A DNA stretch of 64,000 nt from Laedolimicola ammoniilytica (GTDB lineage: Bacteria; Bacillota; Clostridia; Lachnospirales; Lachnospiraceae). This document shows positions 8,617 through 18,339 of this stretch, piece by piece. The position numbers and the translations under genes were made by a program. Numbering within the stretch: position 1 is the first letter of the stretch; the number at the start of each line of letters is the position of its first letter. Where the stretch lies: contig NZ_JAOQKC010000003.1 of assembly GCF_025567165.1 (NCBI RefSeq), positions 124,001 through 188,000 of the forward strand, given 5' to 3'. Under the pieces are notes generated by a model. That model saw nothing but the letters and a program-made list of their open reading frames with translations. It was not told the origin of the DNA and ran no database searches.

Positions 8617-9390
8617 ATGCCACATACAATTGCCGTAGCCGGAAAAGGCGGTGTGGGAAAAACTACACTTACAGGACTTTTAATTGAATACCTGTGCCAG
8701 AAGAAGCAGGGACCTGTTCTGGCTGTAGATGCAGATGCCAATTCCAATCTGAACGAGGTACTGGGCGTGGAGGCTGCTCCGACCCTGGGCGAGATTCGTG
8801 AGGAGATTGCAAAGGCAGAGACAGCGGGTTCCAACCCGATTCCGAAGGGAATGTCCAAGCAGGATTACGCGGAGCTCAAATTCGGAGAAGCGCTTTCCGA
8901 GCAGGACGATTATGATTTGCTGGTGATGGGTCACACACAGGGAAAGGGATGCTATTGCTTCGTCAACGGGCTCCTGACGACCCAGATTGCAAGATATGCC
9001 AAGAATTACAAATATATAGTAGTAGACAATGAAGCGGGAATGGAGCACATCAGCCGCGGAATTCTTCCGTCGGTAGATACCATTATTCTGGTCAGCGACT
9101 GCTCACGCAGAGGCGTGCAGGCGGTAGGACGTATCGCAAAGCTGATTCCGGAATGTGGACTGAAGCCCAAGTCCGTAGGACTGATTATCAATCGCGCTCC
9201 GGGTGGAGTGCTGAATGCGGGAACGAAAGAAGAGATCGAAAAACAGGGCCTTCATCTGCTGGGCGTCGTTCCTCAGGACGAGCAGGTGTTTGAGTATGAC
9301 TGTGACGGCGTGCCCACAGTAAAGCTTCCGGAGGATTCTCCGGTCCGCAAGGCGCTGTACAGTATTATTGACCAGTTGGATCTTTCATAA
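8617..9390 (+). CDS. cooC: CooC-type nickel-insertion ATPase (first copy)
   Basis: MinD/ParA-like P-loop ATPase of 257 residues that helps insert nickel into CODH or ACS. The deviant Walker A GKGGVGKTT lies at residues 8-16, and a CxC motif (GKGCYC, near 110) matches the metal-binding dimer site of CooC. VDNEAGMEHISRG is the Walker B/switch region conserved in CooC proteins. It immediately precedes the CODH gene, so CODH is the likely client, though ACS is possible. Sequence differs clearly from the second copy at 11363. Confidence 0.9.
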   Translation: MPHTIAVAGKGGVGKTTLTGLLIEYLCQKKQGPVLAVDADANSNLNEVLGVEAAPTLGEIREEIAKAETAGSNPIPKGMSKQDYAELKFGEALSEQDDYDLLVMGHTQGKGCYCFVNGLLTTQIARYAKNYKYIVVDNEAGMEHISRGILPSVDTIILVSDCSRRGVQAVGRIAKLIPECGLKPKSVGLIINRAPGGVLNAGTKEEIEKQGLHLLGVVPQDEQVFEYDCDGVPTVKLPEDSPVRKALYSIIDQLDLS

Positions 9391-9427
9391 TAAATTTATG
9401 AAAATAAAAAAAGGTAGGAGGTTTATA

Positions 9428-11320
9428 ATGGGAGATTTAAAGTTGACAACGGTGGAGGAAATGGAAGCCGCAACAGCCAGACTTCTGGAGACAGGAGCAA
9501 AGGTAGGTGCTGATGCCTGGCAGCTTCGTGTGAAGAACCAGACGCCGCACTGTAAGTTTGGTGAGCAGGGTGTCTGCTGCCGAATCTGTGCTATGGGACC
9601 GTGCCGTATTACACCGAAGGCACCGAGAGGTATCTGCGGATGTGACGTACATGGTATCGTAGGACGTAACTATCTGAAATTCACAGCAGGCGGAGCAGCT
9701 ACACACTCTGACCATGGCCGTGAGATCTGCCACACCCTGTATGCTGCACAGCCGGACGGAGCTTACAAGGTAAAGGATCCGGAGAAGCTGATCCGCATCG
9801 CGAAGGAGTGGGGCGTAGAGACCGAGGGTAAGGATATCTACGATCTGGCTCATGAGATGGCAGAGACAGCTCTGATGGAGTATGGTAAGCCCTTCGGCGT
9901 ACAGAGATGGCTGAAGAGAGCTCCGGAGCATACCCAGAAGCTGTGGCATGACGCTGAGATCGAGCCGAGAGCCATTGACCGAGAGGTAGCTACTTCCTTA
10001 CATATGACTCATATGGGATGTTCTTCCAAGCCGGAGGCACTGGTTCGTCAGTCCTTGAGAGCAGGTCTGGCTGACGGCTGGGGCGGATCCATGTGCGGAA
10101 CCGAGTTCTCCGACGTACTGTTCGGAACTCCGAAGCCCATCGATACCGAGGCAAACCTGGGCGTTATGAACGCTGACAATGTAAACATCGTAGTACACGG
10201 ACATGATCCGTCACTGTCTGAGATGGTCTGTGAGTACGCAGACGATCCGGAGATGATCGCATATGCAAAGAGCATGGGCGCAAAGGGAATCACCGTATCC
10301 GGTGTATGCTGTACCTCCAACGAGGTAGCTATGCGTCGCGGTATTCCGATGGCAGGTAACTTCCTGCAGCAGGAGAACGTAGTTCTGACAGGCGCATGTG
10401 AGGCTATCGTTGTAGACGTGCAGTGTATCTTCCCGGCACTCGGCCCCCTGAGCAAGTGCTTCCATACCAAGTTTATCACCACTTCTCCCATCGCGCAGAT
10501 GCCGGATTCCGATTACATCCGTTTTGATGTAGGAACCGCTGCAGAGAAGGCAAAGCAGATTGTTAAGATTGCATGTGAGAACTTCAAGAACCGTAAGCCG
10601 GATCTGGTATATATTCCGGATATGAAGCAGAAGGCAACCGTTGGATACTCTCTGGAGGCTCTGGTAAAGACTCTGGATGGTGTAACCAACTCCCAGGTAG
10701 ATGTAACAGGTACCACCAAGCCGCTTATCGAGTGTATCACCTCGGGTGTTATCCGTGGTGCAGTCGCTATGGTAGGCTGTAACAACCCGAAGATTCGCCC
10801 GGACTACGCGCATATCGAGCTGATGAAGAAACTGATTGCCAACGATATCGTAGTGGTAGCATCCGGATGTTCCGCACAGGCAGCAGCAAAGGCTGGTCTG
10901 ATGGACAAGGCAGCAAAGGATCTCTGCGGCGCCGGTCTGAAGAGAGTATGTGAGCTGGCAGACATCCCGCCGGTACTTCACATGGGCTCCTGTGTAGATA
11001 TCAGCCGTATGATGGTTCTGGTAGCAGAGCTGGCCAAGGATTCCGGACTGAATATTTCTCAGCTTCCGGTTGTAGGCTGTGCTCCGGAGTGGATGTCTGA
11101 GAAGGCTGTTTCCATCGGTAACTACGTAGTAGCAACCGGTATCGATACCTTCCTGGGCGTTGACCCGTATGTAGCCGGTTCTTCCGAGATGGGTCAGTGG
11201 CTGACTGAGGGCGTTCGTGACTGGGTTGAAGCAGCTTATACGGTTGAGACAGACATCGAGAAGCTGGTTGACAAGATGATCGACCGTATCGAGGAGAAGA
11301 GAACCGCACTGGGAATCTAA
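9428..11320 (+). CDS. acsA: Carbon monoxide dehydrogenase catalytic subunit
   Basis: Ni-Fe-S enzyme (CooS/AcsA, 630 residues) interconverting CO2 and CO and forming the beta subunit of the CODH/ACS complex. Cysteines near the N-terminus (C42, C50, C51, C54, C59, C70) supply the D and B clusters; VHGHDPSLSE, GVCCTSNE, VGCNNP, SGCSAQ and MGSCVD carry C-cluster and catalytic residues. The ATG at 9428 follows GTAGGAGGT; upstream in-frame codons overlap the preceding gene. Codon use is strongly biased (GAG, GTA, GCA), as expected for high expression. Confidence 0.96.
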   Translation: MGDLKLTTVEEMEAATARLLETGAKVGADAWQLRVKNQTPHCKFGEQGVCCRICAMGPCRITPKAPRGICGCDVHGIVGRNYLKFTAGGAATHSDHGREICHTLYAAQPDGAYKVKDPEKLIRIAKEWGVETEGKDIYDLAHEMAETALMEYGKPFGVQRWLKRAPEHTQKLWHDAEIEPRAIDREVATSLHMTHMGCSSKPEALVRQSLRAGLADGWGGSMCGTEFSDVLFGTPKPIDTEANLGVMNADNVNIVVHGHDPSLSEMVCEYADDPEMIAYAKSMGAKGITVSGVCCTSNEVAMRRGIPMAGNFLQQENVVLTGACEAIVVDVQCIFPALGPLSKCFHTKFITTSPIAQMPDSDYIRFDVGTAAEKAKQIVKIACENFKNRKPDLVYIPDMKQKATVGYSLEALVKTLDGVTNSQVDVTGTTKPLIECITSGVIRGAVAMVGCNNPKIRPDYAHIELMKKLIANDIVVVASGCSAQAAAKAGLMDKAAKDLCGAGLKRVCELADIPPVLHMGSCVDISRMMVLVAELAKDSGLNISQLPVVGCAPEWMSEKAVSIGNYVVATGIDTFLGVDPYVAGSSEMGQWLTEGVRDWVEAAYTVETDIEKLVDKMIDRIEEKRTALGI

Positions 11321-11362
11321 TCCGGATAAAAAGAGTAAAGAAAGAACCGGAGGGAATAGAAC

Positions 11363-12130
11363 GTGAAAATTGCAATTACCGGAAAGGGCGGAGTCGGAAA
11401 GACGACCTTTGCAGCCACCCTTGCAAGATTATATGCGGAGGAGGGATGTACAGTTCTGGCAGCCGATGTGGATCCGGACGCGAATTTAGGTCTGGCGCTC
11501 GGTTTTCCGGAGGAGGTTCTGGACTCGATTGTTCCGATTTCCAAGATGAGAAAGCTCATCGAGGAACGGACAGGGGTAGGCCCCGGAAATGCCATGTACA
11601 CGCTGAATCCCAAGGTGGATGATATCCCGGATACCTACAGCAAGACCTACAACGGAGTCAAGCTCCTGACGCTGGGTACTGTAGAGACCGGAGGGGGCGG
11701 CTGTGTCTGCCCCGAGCATGTGATGCTGAAGCGGATCTTAAGCTACTTAAGTCTTCGGAGCAAGGACGTGGTTATCATGGACATGGAAGCAGGCCTGGAG
11801 CACCTGGGCCGCGGTACCTGCGAAGGTATGGAGCAGTTTGTGGTAGTCATCGAACCCGGAGCGCGAAGCATTCAGACCTATAAGAATGTAAAACGGCTGG
11901 CCCATGACCTGGGAATTCAGACCGTTCGCGTAGTAGCCAACAAAGTCCGCGGAGCAGAGGATGAGGAGTTCATCCGCTCGAAGATCCCGGCAGAGGATTT
12001 ACTTGGATTTATTCATTACAACCCGGAAGTGATAGATGCGGACCGGCAGGGCAAATCCCCCTACGATGTAAGCAAGTCCGCAAAGGAGGAGATCCGGAAG
12101 ATTAAGGAAATCCTCGATCAATCGAATTAA
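11363..12130 (+). CDS. cooC: CooC-type nickel-insertion ATPase (second copy)
   Basis: A second MinD-like ATPase (255 residues) with GKGGVGKTT at residues 7-15 and the CxC metal site in GGGGCVCPEH near residue 112, closest to the classical CooC1 arrangement. A GTG start at 11363 is preceded by GGAGGG. Placement between the CODH and ACS genes suggests one copy serves the C-cluster and the other the ACS A-cluster (AcsF-like); which is which cannot be decided from sequence. Confidence 0.9.
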   Translation: MKIAITGKGGVGKTTFAATLARLYAEEGCTVLAADVDPDANLGLALGFPEEVLDSIVPISKMRKLIEERTGVGPGNAMYTLNPKVDDIPDTYSKTYNGVKLLTLGTVETGGGGCVCPEHVMLKRILSYLSLRSKDVVIMDMEAGLEHLGRGTCEGMEQFVVVIEPGARSIQTYKNVKRLAHDLGIQTVRVVANKVRGAEDEEFIRSKIPAEDLLGFIHYNPEVIDADRQGKSPYDVSKSAKEEIRKIKEILDQSN

Positions 12131-12149
12131 AATTTGGAGGTAAAATACC

Positions 12150-14279
12150 GTGACATTATTTGATAGAGTATTCGGCGGCAACGACGCAGTTTACGGACTG
12201 ACCGAGGCTGCTATCGACGGCGCAATCGCACAGTACGGAGAAGATGCGGCAGTATCTTTCCCGGACACTGCATACAGCCTTCCCTGCTACTATGCCGTAA
12301 CAGGAAGCAAGGTTACCAACCTGAAAGAACTGAAGGCAGCTCTGGGAGTTGTAAAAACTCTGATGACCAGAGAGAAGAGACTGAACGACGCATTCATGAG
12401 CGGTGTTGCAACAGCTCTGTGCGCAGAGTTCATCGAGGTACTGAAGTACATGAACGGCGCAAAGCCGTACGAGGAGCCCTGCTACGGACATCTGGCAGAC
12501 GCTATCATCCGTGAGCTGGGTGTACCCCTTGTAACCGGCGATATCCCGGGCGTAGCTGTTATCCTGGGAAGCGCTCCTTCTACAGAAGAAGCAGTAGAGC
12601 TGGTTAAGAGCTATCAGGCACAGGGCTGTCTGGTTACTCTGGTAGGCGGTGTTATCGATCAGTGCGTAGAGGCAGGCCTGAACATGGGCAACGCCGTACG
12701 TATCGTACCGCTTGGCAAGGACGTAACCGCAGTAATCCACGTCGTATCTGTAGCGCTTCGTGCGGCTCTGATCTTCGGTAACGTAACACCGGGCGACGCA
12801 GGCGCGCTGATGAAGTACACCATGGACCGTGTACCGGCGTTCGTAAATGCGTTCAAGCCGCTGGATGATGTTATTGTAGCTTGTGGTGCAGGCGCAATCG
12901 CTCTTGGTTTCCCGGTAGTCACCAACGAGACCGAGAACATCTTCCGTGTACCGAAGAGCCTGATCGTTCAGGAGGACGTATCCAAGTTCAACGCTACTTC
13001 TATTGAAGCAAGAGATATTAAGATTAAGGTTACCAAGATCGATATCCCGGTTTCCTTCGCATCCGCATTCGAGGGCGAGATTATCCGCCGCGGCGATATG
13101 CAGGTAGAGTTCGACGGTTCCCGTGTGGACTGCTTCGAGCTGGTTGAGGCAAAGGACGCGTCTGAGGTTGAGGACCACAAGATCGAAGTAATCGGACCGG
13201 ACTTCGACGAGTTCGAGGTAGGCAGCAAGCACAGCATCGGCTACGTGGTAGAGGTTGCCGGCAAGAGCATGCAGGCTGACTTTGAGCCGGTATTCGAGCG
13301 TAAGTTCCATAACTACCTGAACTGCATCGAGGGTGTTATGCATACTGGTCAGCGTGATATGATTCGTATCCGTGTAAGCAAGAACGCTTTCGACGCAGGC
13401 TTCCGTGCAAAGCACATCGGTGAGGTTCTGTACGCAAGAATTAAGAATGAGTTTGACGCAGTTGTAGATAAGTGTCAGGTTAAGGTTATCACCGATCCGG
13501 AGCTGTGTACCAAGATGCGTCATGAGACTGCTATCCCGCTGTTTGACAAGCGTGACGACCGTCTGGCTACTCTGACTGACGAGTCTGTAGACGTATACTA
13601 CAGCTGTATCATGTGCCAGGCATTCTCCCCGTCCCACGTATGCGTGGTTACTCCGGAGCGTCTGGGTCTGTGCGGTGCCGTTTCATGGCTGGACGCAAAG
13701 GCTACCAACGAGCTGGATCCCCAGGGACCCTGCCAGGTTATCACCAAAGAGAAGCCCATCGATGAGAGAATCGGTGAGTACGAGGATGTCAATGAGGCGG
13801 TTAAGCTTTACTCCCAGGGTGCTCTGGAAGAGGTTTCCCTGTACTCCATCATGGAGAAGCCGATGACCTCCTGCGGATGCTTCGAGTGTATCTGTGGTAT
13901 CGAGCCGTTCTCCAACGGTGTTGTTATCACCAACCGTGAGTACGCAGGCATGACTCCGCTGGGAATGACCTTCTCCGAGCTGGCAAGTATGACCGGTGGT
14001 GGAGTTCAGACACCTGGATTCATGGGACATGGAAAGCACTTCATCTCTTCCAAGAAGTTTATGAAGGCTGAGGGCGGAATCGAGCGTATCGTATGGATGC
14101 CCAAGGAGCTGAAGGAGTCCGTAGCAGAACGTCTCAATGAGACAGCAAAAGATCTCTACGGAATTGACAACTTTACCGATATGATCGGTGACGAGACTAT
14201 CGCAGAGGATCCGGAAACATTGCTGGCATTCCTTACAGAAAAAGGACATCCGGCACTTGGCATGGACCCGATGATGTAG
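12150..14279 (+). CDS. acsB: Acetyl-CoA synthase (CODH/ACS complex alpha subunit), copy 1
   Basis: Condenses CO, a corrinoid-bound methyl group and CoA into acetyl-CoA. The 709-residue chain has the three-domain ACS layout. A-cluster ligands are visible: the [4Fe-4S] cysteines near C486, C489, C498 and C508 and the Ni-binding C-G-C near 575-577 within TSCGCFEC. GTG start, with TTGGAGG 9 nt upstream and 19 bp after the second cooC. A second full gene is at 21031; the two are similar along their length, with the C-terminal A-cluster domain best conserved by eye. Confidence 0.96.
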   Translation: MTLFDRVFGGNDAVYGLTEAAIDGAIAQYGEDAAVSFPDTAYSLPCYYAVTGSKVTNLKELKAALGVVKTLMTREKRLNDAFMSGVATALCAEFIEVLKYMNGAKPYEEPCYGHLADAIIRELGVPLVTGDIPGVAVILGSAPSTEEAVELVKSYQAQGCLVTLVGGVIDQCVEAGLNMGNAVRIVPLGKDVTAVIHVVSVALRAALIFGNVTPGDAGALMKYTMDRVPAFVNAFKPLDDVIVACGAGAIALGFPVVTNETENIFRVPKSLIVQEDVSKFNATSIEARDIKIKVTKIDIPVSFASAFEGEIIRRGDMQVEFDGSRVDCFELVEAKDASEVEDHKIEVIGPDFDEFEVGSKHSIGYVVEVAGKSMQADFEPVFERKFHNYLNCIEGVMHTGQRDMIRIRVSKNAFDAGFRAKHIGEVLYARIKNEFDAVVDKCQVKVITDPELCTKMRHETAIPLFDKRDDRLATLTDESVDVYYSCIMCQAFSPSHVCVVTPERLGLCGAVSWLDAKATNELDPQGPCQVITKEKPIDERIGEYEDVNEAVKLYSQGALEEVSLYSIMEKPMTSCGCFECICGIEPFSNGVVITNREYAGMTPLGMTFSELASMTGGGVQTPGFMGHGKHFISSKKFMKAEGGIERIVWMPKELKESVAERLNETAKDLYGIDNFTDMIGDETIAEDPETLLAFLTEKGHPALGMDPMM

Positions 14280-14303
14280 TATAATATGTAAGATAATTGG
14301 TTT

Positions 14304-14330
14304 ACGCATAGGGGCTGTGCCCCTATGCGT
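14304..14330 (+). other. Strong intercistronic hairpin between acsB and acsD
   Basis: ACGCATAGGGGC (14304-14315) pairs perfectly with GCCCCTATGCGT (14319-14330) around a 3-nt loop. No T run follows, so it is more likely an mRNA stabiliser or processing block than a full terminator. Confidence 0.7.
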
Positions 14331-14365
14331 TAAAACCACGTAAAGGACAAGGAGGTAACTAAGAA

Positions 14366-15307
14366 ATGCCGTTTACTGGAAAATCAGGAAAATTCAACGC
14401 TGCTATCCGTACCGTAGAAATCGGAACCGGAGATAAGGCAGTGAAGCTTGGCGGAGAGAATGTACTGCCGTTTTATACATTCGACGCGCCGATCGAGAAT
14501 GCACCGAAGATTGGAGTTCTGATTACAGACATGGGTCTGGAGAATGAAGTTGCAGGAATCAAGGACTACTATGCAGGTGCTACAACTTTTGCAGAGATTG
14601 CAAAGAAAGCCGAAGAAATGCCTGGAGCAGATTTCGTTGTTCTCCGCTTTGAGGGAGCGGATCCGAATGGCGAAAACCGTTCCGTTGAGGATTGCGTAGC
14701 TATCGCGAAAGAGGTTGGCGACGCGATCACAGCTCCTCTTGTAATTGAGGGATGTAAGAATGTAGAGAAGGATGCAGAGCTTTTCTCCAAGGTTGCAGAA
14801 GCGCTTCAGGGAAAGAACGTACTGATCCTGTCCGCAAGAGAAGAGAACTACAAGGCAGTTGCAGCAGCAGCTGGTCTTGCTTACGGCCAGAAGGTCGGAG
14901 CAGAGTCTGCCGTAGATATCAACCTTGCAAAGCAGCTGAACGTGCTGATCGGACAGCTGGGCGTAGATCAGGCTAACGTTGTCATGAACGTAGGTTCCGC
15001 AGCAGCCGGATACGGTTTCGAGTACGTAGTTTCCACTATGGACCGTGTAAAGGCAGCAGCTCTGGCTCAGGGTGATGTACAGCTTCAGATGCCGATTATG
15101 ACACCGGTAGCTGACGAGGCATGGAATGTAAAAGAGGCTATGGCTTCCGAAGCAGATATGCCGGAGTGGGGATCCCAGGAAGAGCGTGGAATTGATATGG
15201 AAGTTGAGACAGCCGCAGCAGTACTGGCATCCGGCTCCAATGCAGTAATTTTGAAACATCCGACCTCGGTTGCAACGATTTCAAAATTAATTAAAGCACT
15301 GGTTTAA
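14366..15307 (+). CDS. acsD: Corrinoid iron-sulfur protein small subunit
   Basis: The 313-residue TIM-barrel subunit (CfsB/CdhD-like) partners AcsC to hold cobalamin and carry the methyl group from AcsE to ACS. The family is recognised by KSGKFNAAIRTVEIG at the N-terminus, DFVVLRFEGADPNG and the methyltransferase-like barrel segments. AAGGAGG precedes the ATG. It forms an operon with acsC (25 bp gap) and acsE. Confidence 0.94.
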   Translation: MPFTGKSGKFNAAIRTVEIGTGDKAVKLGGENVLPFYTFDAPIENAPKIGVLITDMGLENEVAGIKDYYAGATTFAEIAKKAEEMPGADFVVLRFEGADPNGENRSVEDCVAIAKEVGDAITAPLVIEGCKNVEKDAELFSKVAEALQGKNVLILSAREENYKAVAAAAGLAYGQKVGAESAVDINLAKQLNVLIGQLGVDQANVVMNVGSAAAGYGFEYVVSTMDRVKAAALAQGDVQLQMPIMTPVADEAWNVKEAMASEADMPEWGSQEERGIDMEVETAAAVLASGSNAVILKHPTSVATISKLIKALV

Positions 15308-15331
15308 TCGAGGAAGGAGGAGAAATTTACC

Positions 15332-16684
15332 ATGGCATTAAAAGGCTTGGATATTTTTAAATTAACACCGAAGACAAACTGTAAGGAGTGCGGAAGCCCG
15401 ACCTGTATGGCATTTGCTATGAAGGTTGCTCAGGGCGCTGTAGAACTCAGCAAGTGTCCGCATATGTCCGAAGAAGCGCTGGCTACTCTGTCAGAGGCAA
15501 CTGCTCCGCCCATGAAGACCATCAAGGTTGGTACCGGCGAGGCTGAGTACACACTGGGCGGCGAGACCGTTCTCTGCCGTCATGAGAAGACCTTTGTAAG
15601 CAAGCCGAGATACGCAGTATCCATCTGCAGCGCGGATGAGGATATCGACGCGAAGCTCGAGGCAGCTAAGAAGGTTGATTACGACCGTATCGGCGAGCGT
15701 ATGCACGTTGAGATGCTGTATCTGTCCTACTGTGCGGATAAGGGCGTTGATGCTTATGTGGAGCTGATTAAGAAGGCAGCTGACTGCGGCAAGACGCTGG
15801 TACTTGACTGTACCGATGTTGAGGCAGCTAAGGCAGCTCTGGCAGTATGCAAGGACGCGAAGCCGGTTCTGGATGGCGCAGACGCTTCCAACTACGAGGC
15901 TATGAGCGCTGTCGCTACTGAGGCAGGCGTTATTCTGGGCGTTCGCGGCGCAGACATCAACGAGCTCTATGATACCACAGCAGCTCTTGAGAAGCTGGGC
16001 AATAAGAACCTGGTACTGAATGTAGGTACTGCTTCTGTTAAGGACGCGTTTGCTACCACCGTACAGATTCGTCGCGCGGCTCTGAAGGATCAGAACAGAA
16101 CCTTCGGTTATCCCTCCATCGTTAACGTAGGAGCACTGGCTGCCGGAGATCCGACCATGCAGGCAGCTCTTGTTTCACTGTTTACTGTAAAATACGGTTC
16201 CATCATCGTTATGGAAGGCATGGACTATGCACAGGCTCTGCCGCTGTATGGTCTGCGCCAGAATGTATTTACCGACCCGCAGAAGCCCATGAAGGTTGAG
16301 CCGGGCATCTACCCGCTGAACGGCGGCGATGAGAATTCCGTATGTCTGACCACTGTAGACTTCGCTCTGACCTACTTCGTAGTATCCGGCGAGCTGGAGC
16401 GTTCCGGCGTTCCCTGCAACCTGATCATCAACGACGCAGGCGGACTTTCCGTACTGACTGCTTGGGCAGCTGGTAAGCTTTCTTCTACCTCTGTATCCAA
16501 GTTCATCCAGGAGAACGTAGAGCCGAAGGTTAAGTGCAGAAAGCTGATCATCCCCGGAAAGGTAGCAGTTCTGAAGGGCGATATCGAGGCGAAGCTGCCG
16601 GGCTGGGAAGTTATCGTAGCCCCCAACGAGGCAGTACAGCTTGTGAAGTTCCTGAAGGATCTGCAGGCTAACGGCGAGATCTAA
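15332..16684 (+). CDS. acsC: Corrinoid iron-sulfur protein large subunit
   Basis: The 450-residue CFeSP large subunit carries an N-terminal [4Fe-4S] domain with the cysteine set of NCKECGSPTC plus the later SKCPH (residues about 17-43), a central TIM barrel and a C-terminal B12-binding domain. The low-potential cluster takes part in reductive reactivation of cob(II)alamin together with the RACo protein encoded at 28196. Highly biased codon use matches its operon partners. Confidence 0.95.
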   Translation: MALKGLDIFKLTPKTNCKECGSPTCMAFAMKVAQGAVELSKCPHMSEEALATLSEATAPPMKTIKVGTGEAEYTLGGETVLCRHEKTFVSKPRYAVSICSADEDIDAKLEAAKKVDYDRIGERMHVEMLYLSYCADKGVDAYVELIKKAADCGKTLVLDCTDVEAAKAALAVCKDAKPVLDGADASNYEAMSAVATEAGVILGVRGADINELYDTTAALEKLGNKNLVLNVGTASVKDAFATTVQIRRAALKDQNRTFGYPSIVNVGALAAGDPTMQAALVSLFTVKYGSIIVMEGMDYAQALPLYGLRQNVFTDPQKPMKVEPGIYPLNGGDENSVCLTTVDFALTYFVVSGELERSGVPCNLIINDAGGLSVLTAWAAGKLSSTSVSKFIQENVEPKVKCRKLIIPGKVAVLKGDIEAKLPGWEVIVAPNEAVQLVKFLKDLQANGEI

Positions 16685-16713
16685 TTATTTTATAATAAAA
16701 GGAGAACAAAACT

Positions 16714-17502
16714 ATGGCAAAATTTGTTACCATCGGTGAGAGACTTTCCACCACAGCACCGGCTGTAAATAAGGCATTTTCCGAGAGAGATCCGGAGCCG
16801 ATCCTGAAGAGAGCAAAGCAGCAGCTGGACGCAGGCGCTACATACCTGGACGTTAATATCGGACCGGCTGAGAATGACGGACCGGAGCTGATGAAGTGGG
16901 CCGTTGAGCTGCTTCAGGGCAACTTCGACAACGTTCCGCTGGCACTGGATACTTCCAACGTAGCAGCTATCGAGGCTGGTATCTCTGTATACAACCGTGC
17001 AAAGGGTAAGCCCATCGTTAACTCCGCTGACGCTTCTGGAAGACTGGAGTACGTTGACCTGGCAGCAGCTAACGACGCTATCGTTATCGCTCTGTGCAAC
17101 GGCGAGGGAATCGCTAAGGACAACGACGAGCGTATGATGTACATGCAGACTCTGATGGAGAGAGGCATGGAGCATGGTATGGACGTTGCTGAGGATATGT
17201 GGTTTGACCCGTTATTCCTGGTTATCAAGGGAATGCAGGACAAGCAGATGCAGGTTCTGGAGTTTATCAAGATGATCTCCGACATGGGCATGAAGTCCAC
17301 CGGCGGTCTGTCCAATAACTCCAACGGTATGCCGAAGCACATCCGTCCGATCATGGACTCCGCTATGGTAGCTATGGCTATGATGAACGGTCTGACCTCC
17401 GCTATCGTAAACCCGAACGACTTAAGACTGATGGAGACCATCAAGTCCTGCGATATCATCAAGAACAACAATCTGTACGCAGATTCTTATCTTGAGGTTT
17501 AA
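16714..17502 (+). CDS. acsE: Methyl-THF:corrinoid iron-sulfur protein methyltransferase
   Basis: The 262-residue pterin-binding TIM barrel transfers the methyl group of methyl-THF to the Co(I) centre of the corrinoid protein. Family motifs include IGERLSTT at the start, DVNIGPAENDGPE and the conserved GLSNNSNGMP loop. AAGGAG precedes the ATG. It is the last gene of the operon; a terminator follows 28 bp downstream. Confidence 0.95.
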   Translation: MAKFVTIGERLSTTAPAVNKAFSERDPEPILKRAKQQLDAGATYLDVNIGPAENDGPELMKWAVELLQGNFDNVPLALDTSNVAAIEAGISVYNRAKGKPIVNSADASGRLEYVDLAAANDAIVIALCNGEGIAKDNDERMMYMQTLMERGMEHGMDVAEDMWFDPLFLVIKGMQDKQMQVLEFIKMISDMGMKSTGGLSNNSNGMPKHIRPIMDSAMVAMAMMNGLTSAIVNPNDLRLMETIKSCDIIKNNNLYADSYLEV

Positions 17503-17530
17503 TTCGGATTCGAAGTCGAATAAGAGCTTA

Positions 17531-17568
17531 AAAAGGAGCATCTCCGGGAAACCGGGGATGCTCCTTTT
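17531..17568 (+). terminator. Terminator of the Wood-Ljungdahl operon
   Basis: 17-bp arms 17531-17547 and 17552-17568 with one wobble, a short purine loop and a terminal T tract. Confidence 0.85.
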
Positions 17569-17632
17569 GGTTACAGGGCTCCATCTGGGTTCCGGAAGGC
17601 TTGGGGCTGAGTGTGCATATGTGAGAAAAGGG

Positions 17633-17661
17633 TTGCCCTGACCGTCAATGTCCGTTATAAT
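17633..17661 (+). promoter_or_regulatory. Promoter of the cytidylate-kinase-like gene
   Basis: TTGCCC (17633-17638), 17 bp, TATAAT (17656-17661). Confidence 0.65.
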
Positions 17662-17712
17662 CTAAATAGAATCTGTCGGCGAAACCGGCGGCTGGAAATG
17701 GAGGAATTTTTC

Positions 17713-18303
17713 ATGAAAAAGGTTATTACCATAGCCCGTGAATTCGGTGCAGGCGGCGGTGAAATCGGCCGGAGAGTGGCGAAGGAGCTGGGAATTGAGT
17801 TTTACGATAAGGATATCATTCTGAGAACGGCCCTGGCCAACTCGAAGCTGGATCCGGAGCTGGTGCGGAAATGGGATGAGAGAGTGCCGAAAAGCTTTGG
17901 CTTTGCCCAGAGTCTGTTTGATTTCTATAATAAGCCCCTGGACGAAGAGCTCTGGCAGGCCCAGAGAGACGCTATCCGCGAAATGGCAAATCATGAGAAC
18001 TGTGTGATTGTAGGCCGGAACAGCGAGTATATCTTAAGGGAATTCGATCACTGTCTCCATGTATTCGCCCATGCCAGCTTCCAGTGGCGGGTAAAACGTA
18101 TGGCGGGCAAGATGCCGGGCGTTCCCCTTTCTCAGGTGGAGAAGGATATCCGCGACGCGGACCGCTCCCGTAAGAAGAACTGCGAGTATTATACGAAGCA
18201 GATCTATGGAGATGCCCGGAACTACGATTTAACCATCAATACAGAGAAACTGGGGATTGACAAGGCGGTAGAGATGGTTCTGGATGCAGCAAAGCTTATT
18301 TAA
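17713..18303 (+). CDS. Cytidylate kinase-like family protein
   Basis: A 196-residue P-loop protein of the cytidylate-kinase-like family: ITIAREFGAGGGEIGRRVA replaces the usual phosphate loop, followed by YDKDIILR and an IVGRNSEYILRE segment. Such genes are frequent in Clostridia beside housekeeping or transport genes and their substrate is uncharacterised; the genuine Cmk is at 63017. I chose the ATG at 17713, with GGAGG upstream, over in-frame starts that overlap the promoter. The gene appears monocistronic. Confidence 0.8.
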   Translation: MKKVITIAREFGAGGGEIGRRVAKELGIEFYDKDIILRTALANSKLDPELVRKWDERVPKSFGFAQSLFDFYNKPLDEELWQAQRDAIREMANHENCVIVGRNSEYILREFDHCLHVFAHASFQWRVKRMAGKMPGVPLSQVEKDIRDADRSRKKNCEYYTKQIYGDARNYDLTINTEKLGIDKAVEMVLDAAKLI

Positions 18304-18339
18304 AAAGACAGAATTTCGGGAAGACAAAAACTTTTTTGC

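Noticed and set aside
12156..13637. 493-codon antisense open frame opposite acsB
   Set aside because: A shadow: the strong codon bias of acsB leaves few stops on the opposite strand. The product has no recognisable domain and no ribosome site. Similar antisense frames lie opposite metF, acsA and acsD.
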